From RGIG5057 sp964371585 (lineage in GTDB: Bacteria; Bacillota; Clostridia; TANB77; CAG-465), in contig CAYJMD010000002.1 of assembly GCA_964371585.1 (NCBI GenBank), positions 142,964 through 206,963 on the forward strand: 64,000 nt of DNA. Reading direction: 5' to 3'. Each line of letters begins with the position of its first letter. Position 1 is the first letter of the stretch. This document shows, in pieces, positions 35,392 through 43,954 of the stretch. The position numbers and the translations under genes were made by a program. Under the pieces are notes generated by a model. The model was not told the origin of the DNA. It was given only the letters and a program-made list of their open reading frames with translations, and did not search any database.

Positions 35392-35883
35392 CTATTCCCC
35401 TTTTTCTACAACTTCAATACTAGAATAGCTTATATCATACTCAGTATTAATATATTCAACAACTTCATTTATATTAGCTATACTTTCTGTTTTAGCAATT
35501 TCTATGTATATTTTCTTAATGTTATACTCCTCATCTACTAAAATATCAATTTCATTTACTAACACTTTTTTATCTTTTAGTTTTACATCTATATCTTCTT
35601 TTAGTGTATATATAAATTGATTTTTAATTAAATCTGTACTATCAATACTATTTAAAGTTTGTCTAGTATCTATACTCTGTAGCATAGAAGTAAAGTCATA
35701 TTCAAACTCAAAATTAGTTATTAAATTAATTATTGGAGAAAGTACTGTTACAATAGCAAGAAGTCCTATTAATATATATATATACTTTTTATTTTTACCA
35801 GCTGGTAAAATAAGCTCAATAAATGCAGTTATAATTCCTAAACTTAAAATTGATATTATAAAATTTTGAATCTCTTTTTCCAT
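35392..35883 (-). CDS. spoIIIAF: Stage III sporulation protein AF
   Basis: A 163-residue member of the SpoIIIAF family. Two N-terminal membrane helices (FIISILSLGIITAFIELILP and KYIYILIGLLAIVTVLSPII, residues 7-55) are followed by an exported domain with a ring-building-motif fold (DTRQTLNSIDSTDLIKNQF, then EIDILVDEEYNIKKIYIEI). Length fits the family, although the C-terminus is short. It lies 13 bp after spoIIIAE and 1 bp before spoIIIAG. The identification rests on topology, length and operon position together. Confidence 0.87.
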   Translation of the reverse strand: MEKEIQNFIISILSLGIITAFIELILPAGKNKKYIYILIGLLAIVTVLSPIINLITNFEFEYDFTSMLQSIDTRQTLNSIDSTDLIKNQFIYTLKEDIDVKLKDKKVLVNEIDILVDEEYNIKKIYIEIAKTESIANINEVVEYINTEYDISYSSIEVVEKGE

Positions 35884-35896
35884 ATACTTCCCCCTT

Positions 35897-36094
35897 TTAA
35901 CTTACCACACTATTTGCTATATTAAGCATAATACCTATTGATATTATAAATAGTGTAGCTACAGAAAACATTATTCCTGTCATAACTTTATATATGTTAG
36001 AAAAATTAGCCATTACAGATATAACTTTATCTTCTTTGCATATCGGCTCTAGAATTGCTCCGAATAATACTATATACAATGCTAATACATACAA
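35897..36094 (-). pseudogene. spoIIIAE: C-terminal remainder of spoIIIAE after a frameshift
   Basis: A short reading frame that begins with a TTG and encodes YVLALYIVLFGAILEPICKE and then two hydrophobic segments, ending IGIMLNIANSVVS. In intact SpoIIIAE proteins such a stretch directly follows the IPIIKI segment, which here lies in another frame (36027-37091). Joining the two at the A-run (plus-strand TTTT, 36095-36098) by removing one base, or adding two, restores a protein of about 400 residues, the normal family length. It has no ribosome site of its own. Confidence 0.75.
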
Positions 36095-37091
36095 TTTTGA
36101 TTATTGGAATAATTGCTATAACTATTATTGCTATTATTCCAAGTACACCTCCTATATTTCCTACTATTTTAGTTGCTCCTACTACAGCTGTAAAACTATC
36201 TGAAACAAATTTTCCTACTACAGGTACGAAATTAGAAACTGCACTTGAAGTTGCTTTTATCGCAAGAGAGTCTACTGATGTTGTAACTGTAGTCTCAAGT
36301 GATAATATACCTAAAAATATTGTAAGTGCAATACCTACTATCCATAAGCTACTGTTTAATGAAAATTTGCTTAATCTAGAAAGTCCAATGTTTTCATTTA
36401 AACTATGAACTATATTAAATGCTACTGATATAACAAGAAGTGGAATCACTACACTTGTAATCAAAAAAGATATAGCTGATGTAATAAACAATAATATTGG
36501 CTGAATTACACCTATAGCAGTTATAGATCCTGTAAGCATTAAAATTCCCATAAGAAATGGTGATGATATTTGCATAATTAAACTAATACTACTTATAGAT
36601 TCTTCAAACATTATTAAAACTTCTGTAAAATTCCTAAGTAGTAATGCAGATATTGAAATATAACATACAAAGTTTGCAATAGCTATAACATTACTATCAT
36701 TGCCACTTTCAAAAGTTTTTAGTATAGCTATTATAACTACAATTATCATTATATCAATACTACTCATAATTGCTGTATATAATTCTTTAAATAATAAAGA
36801 TATCACTTCACCTAAGAAAGTTGAAGGATCAATTATACTCTCTTGATTTAACATATCACTTGTCACTTTATCTACATCAACTATTTCATTTAACTCTGAA
36901 CTTTTAATAGTTTCATCGATTATATTTGTAAAACTTTCTAATTCTAATGTCTCTGATATTTCACTTATACTACTATCAAATATTTCATCTGTATTTATTG
37001 TATTTTCTGCAAAAACATTGGAATTAAGTAATAGTAGTATAATAAGTAAACTAGTTATTACACTTTTAACAATTAATCTATATATTACCAT
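36027..37091 (-). CDS. spoIIIAE: Stage III sporulation protein AE, main part (frameshifted near its 3' end)
   Basis: SpoIIIAE is the largest membrane component of the SpoIIIA channel. A signal-like N-terminus (SVITSLLIILLLLNSNVFAE) is followed by an exported helical region (about residues 30-90) and many membrane helices, including SISALLLRNFTEVLIMFEES and FSLNSSLWIVGIALTIFLGI, plus the conserved loop SSAVSNFVPVVGKFVSDSF near 285. The frame then reads IPIIKIVCIS and drifts into the unrelated tail SNSRADMQRR, while the expected C-terminus is found in the next frame. The start is the ATG at 37091 with GAGGTG just before it. Either a true mutation or a one-base assembly error. Confidence 0.88.
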   Translation of the reverse strand: MVIYRLIVKSVITSLLIILLLLNSNVFAENTINTDEIFDSSISEISETLELESFTNIIDETIKSSELNEIVDVDKVTSDMLNQESIIDPSTFLGEVISLLFKELYTAIMSSIDIMIIVVIIAILKTFESGNDSNVIAIANFVCYISISALLLRNFTEVLIMFEESISSISLIMQISSPFLMGILMLTGSITAIGVIQPILLFITSAISFLITSVVIPLLVISVAFNIVHSLNENIGLSRLSKFSLNSSLWIVGIALTIFLGILSLETTVTTSVDSLAIKATSSAVSNFVPVVGKFVSDSFTAVVGATKIVGNIGGVLGIIAIIVIAIIPIIKIVCISIVYSIIRSNSRADMQRR

Positions 37092-37101
37092 GCTCACCTC
37101 T

Positions 37102-37485
37102 TTAAACAATGCTACTAAGAGAAGATACTAGTGATGATACAAGTGGTAAAGACATTGTTACAATTATTACTTTACCTGCAAGTTCAAGCTTACTTGCAAG
37201 TGAAGATTCTCCACTATCAATACAAATATTCCTAGCAAATTCAATTAAATATGATATTCCTATAACTTTAATTATTATAGTAAAAAATTCTCTATTAATG
37301 CCCGAACTATCTATAAGTGAATTAATCATTGTTATAATACTTTCAAGTCCATTCATACTTAATATGAGTAATATAATACCAGCAGTAAGACTAAGTAACA
37401 TTGCTATATCTTTTCTTTCGTTTTTAATTGTTATAATTAAAAATAATGCCAGTATAGAAAAACCTACAATTTTAAATATATCCAT
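37102..37485 (-). CDS. spoIIIAD: Stage III sporulation protein AD
   Basis: A 127-residue integral membrane protein with four helices (IVGFSILALFLIITI, MLLSLTAGIILLILSMNGLE, FFTIIIKVIGISYLIEFARN and KVIIVTMSLPLVSSLVSSL). The conserved ISYLIEFARNICIDSGESSLASKLELAGK block near residues 75-105 matches SpoIIIAD. It belongs to the membrane platform of the SpoIIIA complex. AAAGGT precedes the ATG, and its stop lies about 10 bp before the spoIIIAE start. Confidence 0.94.
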   Translation of the reverse strand: MDIFKIVGFSILALFLIITIKNERKDIAMLLSLTAGIILLILSMNGLESIITMINSLIDSSGINREFFTIIIKVIGISYLIEFARNICIDSGESSLASKLELAGKVIIVTMSLPLVSSLVSSLSSIV

Positions 37486-37497
37486 ATTAATATACCT

Positions 37498-37692
37498 TTA
37501 AAGATTAAATACAGTTTTAACTGTATCAAATAATATGCTTATTTCACTAATTACTAACATTAATACTATTACAACACCAGTTAAAGTTGTAAGCATCGCT
37601 TGTTCTTCTCTACCAGATTTTGTTAGTACCATATTAATTACAGAAATAAGGATACCTATTCCTGCTATTTTCAATAATAAATCAACTTCCAT
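37498..37692 (-). CDS. spoIIIAC: Stage III sporulation protein AC
   Basis: A 64-residue membrane protein with two helices, LLLKIAGIGILISVINMVLT and MLTTLTGVVIVLMLVISEIS, separated by the conserved loop KSGREEQAM. This short hairpin is diagnostic of SpoIIIAC. Its start overlaps the end of spoIIIAB by about 10 bp, with GAGG upstream. Confidence 0.95.
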   Translation of the reverse strand: MEVDLLLKIAGIGILISVINMVLTKSGREEQAMLTTLTGVVIVLMLVISEISILFDTVKTVFNL

Positions 37693-38227
37693 ATATTAAC
37701 CTCTTCTCTATACTTAAATAAATAGTACAACTATAATAAGCCCCGATACTACTCCGAAGAGTTCTATACATTTTAGATTGTTTTATTTTCACATCTGTTG
37801 CCTCTTTAATTTGATTTTGAGTAATATCTATACTAGAAAGTATTAAGCTTGTATCAAGCTCTATACTATTTTTTCCTAGTGAAGATAATGTAGAAATAAT
37901 ATTACTTTTATCATAACTATCTAAACAATCTAAACTATTTATATTCTGTATTATACTTTGACCTACATCTTTTTCTTCAAGCATATCTACTACAATATTT
38001 CCCATAACACCTTTTAGTCTTGTCTTTAAATTAACTCTACAACATTCAAGAATATCTGGAAGAATTGCAAGAGTATATTTCATCTGTTTCTCTACCGTTT
38101 CAATGTATATAACATATTCTCTTAAAATGTATTCTCTTTCATATAGTTTTCTTGACTTTTGATATCCTAAATATGTAGTAATTCCTATAATTAAAATACC
38201 TAAAAATATTTTTATAGCCTCTATCAT
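37682..38227 (-). CDS. spoIIIAB: Stage III sporulation protein AB
   Basis: A 181-residue protein with an N-terminal membrane helix (IKIFLGILIIGITTYLGYQ), a long cytoplasmic helical domain resembling GspF (EREYILREYVIYIETVEKQM, then SLGKNSIELD) and a C-terminal membrane helix. It is thought to recruit the SpoIIIAA ATPase to the complex. Its ATG overlaps the spoIIIAA stop (ATGA), indicating translational coupling. Confidence 0.93.
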   Translation of the reverse strand: MIEAIKIFLGILIIGITTYLGYQKSRKLYEREYILREYVIYIETVEKQMKYTLAILPDILECCRVNLKTRLKGVMGNIVVDMLEEKDVGQSIIQNINSLDCLDSYDKSNIISTLSSLGKNSIELDTSLILSSIDITQNQIKEATDVKIKQSKMYRTLRSSIGAYYSCTIYLSIEKRLIYGS

Positions 38228-39129
38228 AATGAAGCTACCTCTTCAAGATTCATATTATTTAGTTTATGTAATTTTTCAATTGTACCTGGACCTTGCTTTC
38301 TTGATAATAATACAATATAGTCAAATTTATCTATAATAGGTTTTAAATCTTCTTTTTTAAGTACATCTTCTACAGTACTTCCATGTACAGTAAATATTAA
38401 ACTTACTCCACATAACGATGCTTTTTTGATTGCATCAATATCTTGCTTAGTACCTATTTCATCTGTTGTTATAACATCAAGCCCCATACTTCTGATTAAC
38501 ATAGATATACCTTTATCTTTAGAAATATTGGACATTATATCGCTTCTTAAACCTACATCTAAATAATTTCTACCATTATATACTGATGTGAGTTCTCCTC
38601 TTTCATCAACAACTCCTATATTATATCCTCTTCTTTTTTCTGTACCATTGCTAATTTGTCTTATTAGGTCTCTAAGTAGTGTAGTTTTACCACATCCTGG
38701 AGGAGAAACTATAAGTGTATTTTTAACTTCAAAATCATCTACAATATAGTTAATCAATTTATTTGCTGCTCCAATTACTTGTCTTGCTATACGTATATTT
38801 AAACTATTAATATTTTTTATATTGACAATCTTATTATCTGATATGACCCCTTCACCACAAATTCCAATCCTATGTCCACCTTTTATTGTAATAAATCCTT
38901 CATTAATATCATTTTGTATAGAATATAATGAGTTAGAGGAAACTTTTACTAAAATATCTAAAATATCATTTAGTCTAACTATAGATTCCAGTATAATTTC
39001 TTTTTTGGAAATGTTTATAATTACATTTCTATTTGCTCTAAGCCTTATTTCTGTAATATCTGTATTTGTTCCTATACTACCAATTTCTCTTCTTAAACTT
39101 TCAGGTAGTATATTTAAAATATTTTCCAT
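38224..39129 (-). CDS. spoIIIAA: Stage III sporulation protein AA (ATPase)
   Basis: SpoIIIAA is a secretion-type ATPase essential for forespore maintenance. The 301-residue protein has an N-terminal domain with the family stretch ITEIRLRANRNVIINISKKE, the Walker A VSPPGCGKTTLLRDLIRQ near residue 155, GVVDERGELTSVYNG near 185, Walker B LDVITTDEIGT near 225 and a C-terminal helical end. The start is the ATG at 39129, preceded by GAGGTGA; upstream in-frame codons lack a ribosome site. It heads the operon AA-AB-AC-AD-AE-AF-AG-AH. A sigma-E promoter is expected but I cannot point to a convincing one in the short upstream region. Confidence 0.95.
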   Translation of the reverse strand: MENILNILPESLRREIGSIGTNTDITEIRLRANRNVIINISKKEIILESIVRLNDILDILVKVSSNSLYSIQNDINEGFITIKGGHRIGICGEGVISDNKIVNIKNINSLNIRIARQVIGAANKLINYIVDDFEVKNTLIVSPPGCGKTTLLRDLIRQISNGTEKRRGYNIGVVDERGELTSVYNGRNYLDVGLRSDIMSNISKDKGISMLIRSMGLDVITTDEIGTKQDIDAIKKASLCGVSLIFTVHGSTVEDVLKKEDLKPIIDKFDYIVLLSRKQGPGTIEKLHKLNNMNLEEVASL

Positions 39130-39192
39130 ATATATCACCTCAATCAACCTAGCTATACTATACAACATCATAAGTAAATAATTTGTAAAAAA

Positions 39193-39226
39193 AAAACTAG
39201 TGACTTTAAAAAAATCAACTAGTTTT
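39193..39226 (-). terminator. Intrinsic terminator of ligA
   Basis: AAAACTAGTGA at 39193-39203 pairs with TCAACTAGTTTT at 39215-39226 (one bulge); on the minus strand a run of about ten T follows. It separates ligA from spoIIIAA. Confidence 0.85.
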
Positions 39227-39245
39227 GTAGAATTATTTATTATAT

Positions 39246-41282
39246 TTATTTTATCATATCTAAAAATTGTTCTATAGTTATAATTGGAACATTTAAAGTA
39301 GTAGCTTTATCATATTTACTTCCACTATCTTCACCAGCAATTAAATATGATGTTTTTTTAGACACAGAAGAAACTGATTTACCTAAATTTTCTTCAACCA
39401 TTTTAACTATTTCATTTCTTGAATAGTTAGTAAATGAACCAGTAACACAGAAGTTTAATCCTTCAAGTTTATTAGATTTCGCTTCTTCTTTACTACCTTT
39501 TAAATTCACACCAGCATTATTAAGTTTTTCTATGATTTCTATAGTTTTAGGTTTTCTGAAAAAAGTATATACACTTTCAGCCATAATTTTCCCAAAATCA
39601 TCAAGCTCTTCTAATACTTGTACATCTGCATTTATAATCTCATATATATCATTAAAATTGTTGCTTAACACTTTAGATGCTTTTTTACCAACATTACGAA
39701 TACCCAGACCAAATATTAATTTATCAAGTGTATTGTTTTTAGATTTATTTATAGCATTTATTAAATTATTACTTGATTTTTCTTTAAAGTTTTCTAGATT
39801 AAAGAAATCATCAAAAGTTAAAGTATAGATATCTGCTACATCATTTATTTTATTTTCTTCAATTAAAGTTTCAATAATACTTTCTCCAAGACCCGATATA
39901 TCCATACAATCTCTTGAAACAAAATGTACTAATGAACGATATATAAGAGCTGGACATTCACTATTAGTACATCTTATATCTACTATATCTTCAGTATATT
40001 CAAGTTTTTCATTACAGACTGGACAATTTACTGGTTTTTCAATTTTAACTTCATTTCCAGTTCTTTTTTCTTTTATAACTTTAACAACTTCCGGTATTAT
40101 CTCTCCTGCCTTTTGTATTACAGCTATGTCACCAATTCGTATGTCTTTTTCTTCCATGTAATCAAAATTATGAAGTGTCGCAGATGATACAGTAGAACCA
40201 CTAATTTTCACAGGCTCTAAAGATACCATAGGCGTTACTTTACCTGTTCTTCCAACTTGCATCATTATATCTAAAATTTTAGTTTCTTTTTGCTCTGGAG
40301 GATATTTATATGCAACCGCCCATTTAGGAACTTTAACAGTACTTCCAAGTCTATCTCTTAACGCTAAACTATCTACCTTTACAACAGCACCATCAATATC
40401 ATATTTAAACTTTTCTCTTAAAGTATCAATCTCATTAATAGAATTTAAAACTTCTTCATTACTACTACAAACTTTTATATATTCAATAGTGTTAAATCCA
40501 ATATCTTTTAAATACCTTATAGATTCACTATGACTTTTAAAAGTTTTAGTTTTAGAAGCTTGTACATTAAATATAAATATATCTAAATTTCTCTCTTTAA
40601 CTAAATCTGTATCAAGCTGTCTTAATGTTCCAGCCGCAGTATTTCTTGTATTAGCAAACTCTTTTTTTCCTTGTTTCTTAGCTATTTCATTTAATCTCTC
40701 AAGCTCAGACTTTGGTAAATATACTTCTCCCCTAACTTCAATAGTATCTCTACTGGTAAGAGAATGTGGAATAGTAGAAATCACTTTAATATTTTCAGTA
40801 ACATCTTCACCTGTAGTTCCATCCCCTCTTGTTGATCCACAAATAAGTCTTCCACTTTCATAATCTAAAGAAATGGATAATCCATCAACTTTAGTTTCAA
40901 CTGTAAATTTAGCATCACTATCTATTTCTTTTATCTTATTAATAAACTTAGTTACATCTTCTAAGGTAAATACATCTTGTAAACTTTCCATTTTCACCTC
41001 ATGATATACACTTTTAAACGAGCTCTTTGTTTTACCTCCAATTTTTTGAGTGTGAGAAGTTTTATCTATAAAGTTAGGATATTTTTCTTCTAAATCTCTA
41101 TATTCTTTTGTAAGTTTGTCATAATCGTAATCAGATATTTTACTAGTATCTTCCTCATAATATAACTTATTATGTTTAGCTATTTCATCTTTTAAGTATT
41201 CATATCTTTTTTTATCTTCATCTATAGTTTTGCTTATTTTTTTAGTAATATTATAATCAGCAAAAAAATTAATTTCATCCAT
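39246..41282 (-). CDS. ligA: NAD-dependent DNA ligase LigA
   Basis: LigA seals nicks during replication and repair, using NAD+ as adenyl donor. The 678-residue protein has the Ia domain with YDKLTKEYRDLEEKYP, the adenylated lysine in ETKVDGLSISL near residue 116, GDGTTGEDVTENI, an OB fold (IQKAGEIIPEVV), a four-cysteine zinc finger (CPVCNEKL and CTNSECPA near 405-425), helix-hairpin-helix repeats (GLGIRNVGKKAS) and a C-terminal BRCT domain (FCVTGSFTNYSRNEI). Length is canonical. The ATG at 41282 has GAGGTG upstream; a GTG nine bases earlier belongs to the ribosome site. pcrA, a common neighbour, is not adjacent. Confidence 0.98.
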   Translation of the reverse strand: MDEINFFADYNITKKISKTIDEDKKRYEYLKDEIAKHNKLYYEEDTSKISDYDYDKLTKEYRDLEEKYPNFIDKTSHTQKIGGKTKSSFKSVYHEVKMESLQDVFTLEDVTKFINKIKEIDSDAKFTVETKVDGLSISLDYESGRLICGSTRGDGTTGEDVTENIKVISTIPHSLTSRDTIEVRGEVYLPKSELERLNEIAKKQGKKEFANTRNTAAGTLRQLDTDLVKERNLDIFIFNVQASKTKTFKSHSESIRYLKDIGFNTIEYIKVCSSNEEVLNSINEIDTLREKFKYDIDGAVVKVDSLALRDRLGSTVKVPKWAVAYKYPPEQKETKILDIMMQVGRTGKVTPMVSLEPVKISGSTVSSATLHNFDYMEEKDIRIGDIAVIQKAGEIIPEVVKVIKEKRTGNEVKIEKPVNCPVCNEKLEYTEDIVDIRCTNSECPALIYRSLVHFVSRDCMDISGLGESIIETLIEENKINDVADIYTLTFDDFFNLENFKEKSSNNLINAINKSKNNTLDKLIFGLGIRNVGKKASKVLSNNFNDIYEIINADVQVLEELDDFGKIMAESVYTFFRKPKTIEIIEKLNNAGVNLKGSKEEAKSNKLEGLNFCVTGSFTNYSRNEIVKMVEENLGKSVSSVSKKTSYLIAGEDSGSKYDKATTLNVPIITIEQFLDMIK

Positions 41283-41311
41283 TTTAAGCACCTCTCATTA
41301 TTATTATAAAT

Positions 41312-41339
41312 ATTATACCATAATTTTCAATTTATACAA
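41312..41339 (-). promoter_or_regulatory. Probable promoter of ligA
   Basis: TTGTAT (plus-strand ATACAA at 41334-41339), a 16-base spacer and TATAAT (41312-41317) with an extended TG (TGGTATAAT). Confidence 0.6.
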
Positions 41340-41401
41340 TAATAATGATAAATTATAACAAAAAAAAATAATCTTCATACACTACTATATAGAGGTGTTT
41401 T

Positions 41402-41848
41402 ATGGAGAATTTAGATGCAACAATTTTAGAAAGTATAGACAACTTAAACTCATCAGAAAAATTTACACGTATAGCACTTGCAGGCGGATTTATTGCTTAT
41501 TTATCGCTTACCCAAATAAAGAAAGGTCTTATATGTTCTACAAATAATATACAAACAATAATACTACTTGACTTTATTGCTGCAACACTTGGAATATTAG
41601 TAACAGTATATTTCTTTAATGAGAATCTTAAATTCTATAATCCTGATGAAACCAACTGTATAATAAAAAACTCTCAAAACTTAAGTATAATTACATCTGG
41701 AATTTTAGTAGTAATTGAAATATTTAGATTTGTAGATTTGCTTAAAACAAGTAACTACGAGTACTGTGAATATTTAAAAGGATTGAAAGTAGATGAAACC
41801 ACTCAAATATCTACTACTGAGAATTTAGCTATACCATCAGTACTTTAA
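41402..41848 (+). CDS. Small membrane protein of unknown function
   Basis: A 148-residue protein with three hydrophobic segments: RIALAGGFIAYLSLTQI near residue 22, IILLDFIAATLGILVTVYFF near 52 and LSIITSGILVVIEIFRF near 92. The N-terminal 20 residues and C-terminal 40 residues are polar. Four cysteines are scattered (for example LICST and YEYCEYL). AGAGGTG precedes the ATG. It is the only plus-strand gene between the spoIIIA operon and lysC, divergent from ligA. No family is recognised. Confidence 0.65.
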   Translation: MENLDATILESIDNLNSSEKFTRIALAGGFIAYLSLTQIKKGLICSTNNIQTIILLDFIAATLGILVTVYFFNENLKFYNPDETNCIIKNSQNLSIITSGILVVIEIFRFVDLLKTSNYEYCEYLKGLKVDETTQISTTENLAIPSVL

Positions 41849-41902
41849 AATAATATTGTATTAATAAAAACATTGTGATATCTAAATAAATTCATATACA
41901 AA

Positions 41903-41934
41903 AAAAGATACTAAATTAATATTAGTATCCTTTT
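41903..41934. terminator. Terminator between convergent genes
   Basis: AAAAGATACTAA at 41903-41914 pairs with TTAGTATCcTTTT at 41922-41934 (one bulged C), with A tract on one side and T tract on the other. It serves the coiled-coil gene (minus) and possibly the plus-strand membrane gene. Confidence 0.8.
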
Positions 41935-41943
41935 ATTATTATA

Positions 41944-43677
41944 TTACATTCTAGATAATTCTTCTTGTGCAAGTTCTGCAGTAGTTTTTGATCTTTTATT
42001 AACACTTGCTCTGAATAATGTACTTGAAGGAGTAACGTCAATAGTATTTGTAAGTTTTCCTAAATTACCAAATACAGTATTTCTCATTTTTACTTCATTA
42101 GCCCACATATCAGCTTTATCTTTATTATACCTAGTCATACCTTTTATAAATGTTTGTCTTGCTAATTCTGTTTTTCTTGTATCTTCATCAAACATAGATT
42201 TAAACTTTTGTTTTATACCTGATACTTTTCCTGCATTTTCATCACATTTTAATAATAATGCATTTCTTGAAACTTTGTCCATTATAACATCATTTAAAAT
42301 TTTTCTTTCATCTCTTGTACAAGATTTTGCAACTTTATTATAATTATCAGTTAATCTGCTTAAAACTACGAAATCATTGTATTTTAATGAACTTAAATCA
42401 TTATTATTTAAAGCTTTTACAATTTTGTCAGCATTTGAACCTAACACACCTTGTAAATTTGGCATATTTAGATGAGAAGATTCAATATCATTTCTTTCTT
42501 GAATTTCATTATTCATTCTTAAAAGTGATGCAAGTCTTTGTCTATCGAACTTAGAAGGCATATTATTTAAGGCTACTTCTATTGTTTCATAACCATATCC
42601 TTCAACAAATAATTTTAACTCTCTTGGAGCTAAATCTTCTAAATTTTGAAGCATAATTTTAGCTCTTTGGTCTGGAGAAAGATTTTTCATTTCCTCTCTT
42701 GTAGGAACTCCATTTACTCCCATTTCAACATATGAACTACTAGAAGCAGGAGCAGCTTGAACAGCTTGTCCTTGAGCTTGTTTTGCTTGTTGCTGAGAAC
42801 CTTGCTCTGCACCTTGAACAGCTTGAGCATTTGGATCTGTAACATTATTTGATCTTCCTGTAACCATTCTCGGTTTTTCGTCTATTTCTAATTCTTTGAA
42901 TTTATCTTGTATTTCTTTTTGTTTTGCAAGCATAACACCATAAGCTTCATTATTTGCTTTTAGTTTTTCATCATACATTGCTTTAGTTGCAGTTATATTA
43001 TTACCCAGTACTTCTAATTCTTTCTTATTTGAACTTTCTTTATTAATATCTGCTACATTTAAAGCACTTTCTTTAGCAATATCTACTTGCATTTTATTAT
43101 AGTTGTTTTGTTTTGCTATTTCTGCTGCTTGAGTAGTATTACCTGAAGAAGATTCAAGTAATTTTTCTGCTGCAAGTTTCATTTTTTCGATAGCTTCAGT
43201 TCTAGCTTCAATAGCTGCTTTTAAACCTTCATTTTCTATTTCTAATGCTTTAACTTTTTCTTCATCTTCAATCATTTTAACATTAACTTCTTCTAATATC
43301 TTACCGTTTTCTAATATTAAAGTTTCTTCATATTCAAATGCTTTTTCAATTTGATTTCTAAATTCAATTTCAACAGCTTTTTTATCTGCTCCTGCAAATT
43401 CTGTAAGCTCTCCAATTAAACCTTTTTCGCCTGGAGACAGGTATACAGATGCTTCAGCAATAAGTTGTAATTTTTTTCTCATTGGTATTTGATTACCATT
43501 TGCATCTACTAATTCATCTTCACTTACATTACAAATATTTGTTAATATATGATCAACTTTATCAAAATACACTGATGAATAATCTTTTAATTGCTCATCT
43601 AATATACTACCTATTTGAGTATCAAAATCTTTGTTTATATATACTTTATCTAACTTTCTATCTGCTGCTATTGCCAT
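41944..43677 (-). CDS. Large coiled-coil protein with Gln/Ala-rich linker, unknown function
   Basis: A 577-residue cytoplasmic protein. Residues 1-110 form a folded head (ADRKLDKVYINKDFDTQIGS). A long coiled coil follows (EDEEKVKALEIENEGLKAAI, about 130-275), then a low-complexity Gln/Ala linker (GSQQQAKQAQGQAVQAAPAS) and a helical C-terminal domain (SPDQRAKIMLQNLEDLAPRE, then WANEVKMRNTVFGNLGKL). There is no membrane segment. I place the start at the ATG at 43677, with GAGG nine bases upstream; a GTG at 43692 overlaps that site. A 40-codon ORF precedes it with a one-base gap, behind a perfect promoter, so strong expression is likely. The function is unknown; a structural or scaffold role is a guess. 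Confidence 0.8.
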   Translation of the reverse strand: MAIAADRKLDKVYINKDFDTQIGSILDEQLKDYSSVYFDKVDHILTNICNVSEDELVDANGNQIPMRKKLQLIAEASVYLSPGEKGLIGELTEFAGADKKAVEIEFRNQIEKAFEYEETLILENGKILEEVNVKMIEDEEKVKALEIENEGLKAAIEARTEAIEKMKLAAEKLLESSSGNTTQAAEIAKQNNYNKMQVDIAKESALNVADINKESSNKKELEVLGNNITATKAMYDEKLKANNEAYGVMLAKQKEIQDKFKELEIDEKPRMVTGRSNNVTDPNAQAVQGAEQGSQQQAKQAQGQAVQAAPASSSSYVEMGVNGVPTREEMKNLSPDQRAKIMLQNLEDLAPRELKLFVEGYGYETIEVALNNMPSKFDRQRLASLLRMNNEIQERNDIESSHLNMPNLQGVLGSNADKIVKALNNNDLSSLKYNDFVVLSRLTDNYNKVAKSCTRDERKILNDVIMDKVSRNALLLKCDENAGKVSGIKQKFKSMFDEDTRKTELARQTFIKGMTRYNKDKADMWANEVKMRNTVFGNLGKLTNTIDVTPSSTLFRASVNKRSKTTAELAQEELSRM

Positions 43678-43678
43678 A

Positions 43679-43801
43679 TTATTTTGCCTCACTTTCTAGT
43701 TTTTTAACTATTTCTCTAAAATAAATCATATTATCAACTGTTTCATTTATTTCGCTTATTTTATTTAGGTTTTCTTCTACTTTTTTAATATTTTCTTCCA
43801 T
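43679..43801 (-). CDS. Small charged helical protein (40 aa) upstream of the coiled-coil gene
   Basis: The minus strand encodes MEENIKKVEENLNKISEINE and then TVDNMIYFREIVKKLESEAK, a single amphipathic, probably coiled-coil helix. The ATG at 43801 has a strong GGAGG seven bases upstream, and the stop is one base from the start of the 577-residue protein, so the two are translationally coupled. No family is recognised. The arrangement parallels the small ORF at 2318-2458. Confidence 0.65.
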   Translation of the reverse strand: MEENIKKVEENLNKISEINETVDNMIYFREIVKKLESEAK

Positions 43802-43869
43802 AAATAATCCTCCGTCTCTAAATAATTTTATGTAATTTAAACATCTATATTATTTAGTGTATATTTAAT

Positions 43870-43898
43870 ATTATAATATATTATAGTATAAATGTCAA
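43870..43898 (-). promoter_or_regulatory. Perfect sigma-A promoter of the small-ORF/coiled-coil operon
   Basis: TTGACA (plus-strand TGTCAA at 43893-43898), 17-base spacer, TATAAT (43870-43875). Both hexamers match the consensus exactly, which implies strong vegetative transcription. The leader is about 60 nt. Confidence 0.88.
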
Positions 43899-43954
43899 GA
43901 ATATATTAAATATTGTTATATTTATATCCAAATAACTACAGATTTACATAATAT

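Noticed and set aside
39130..39192. Sigma-E promoter of spoIIIAA
   Set aside because: Expected from knowledge of the operon, but no -35/-10 pair in this short AT-rich stretch is clearly better than background.
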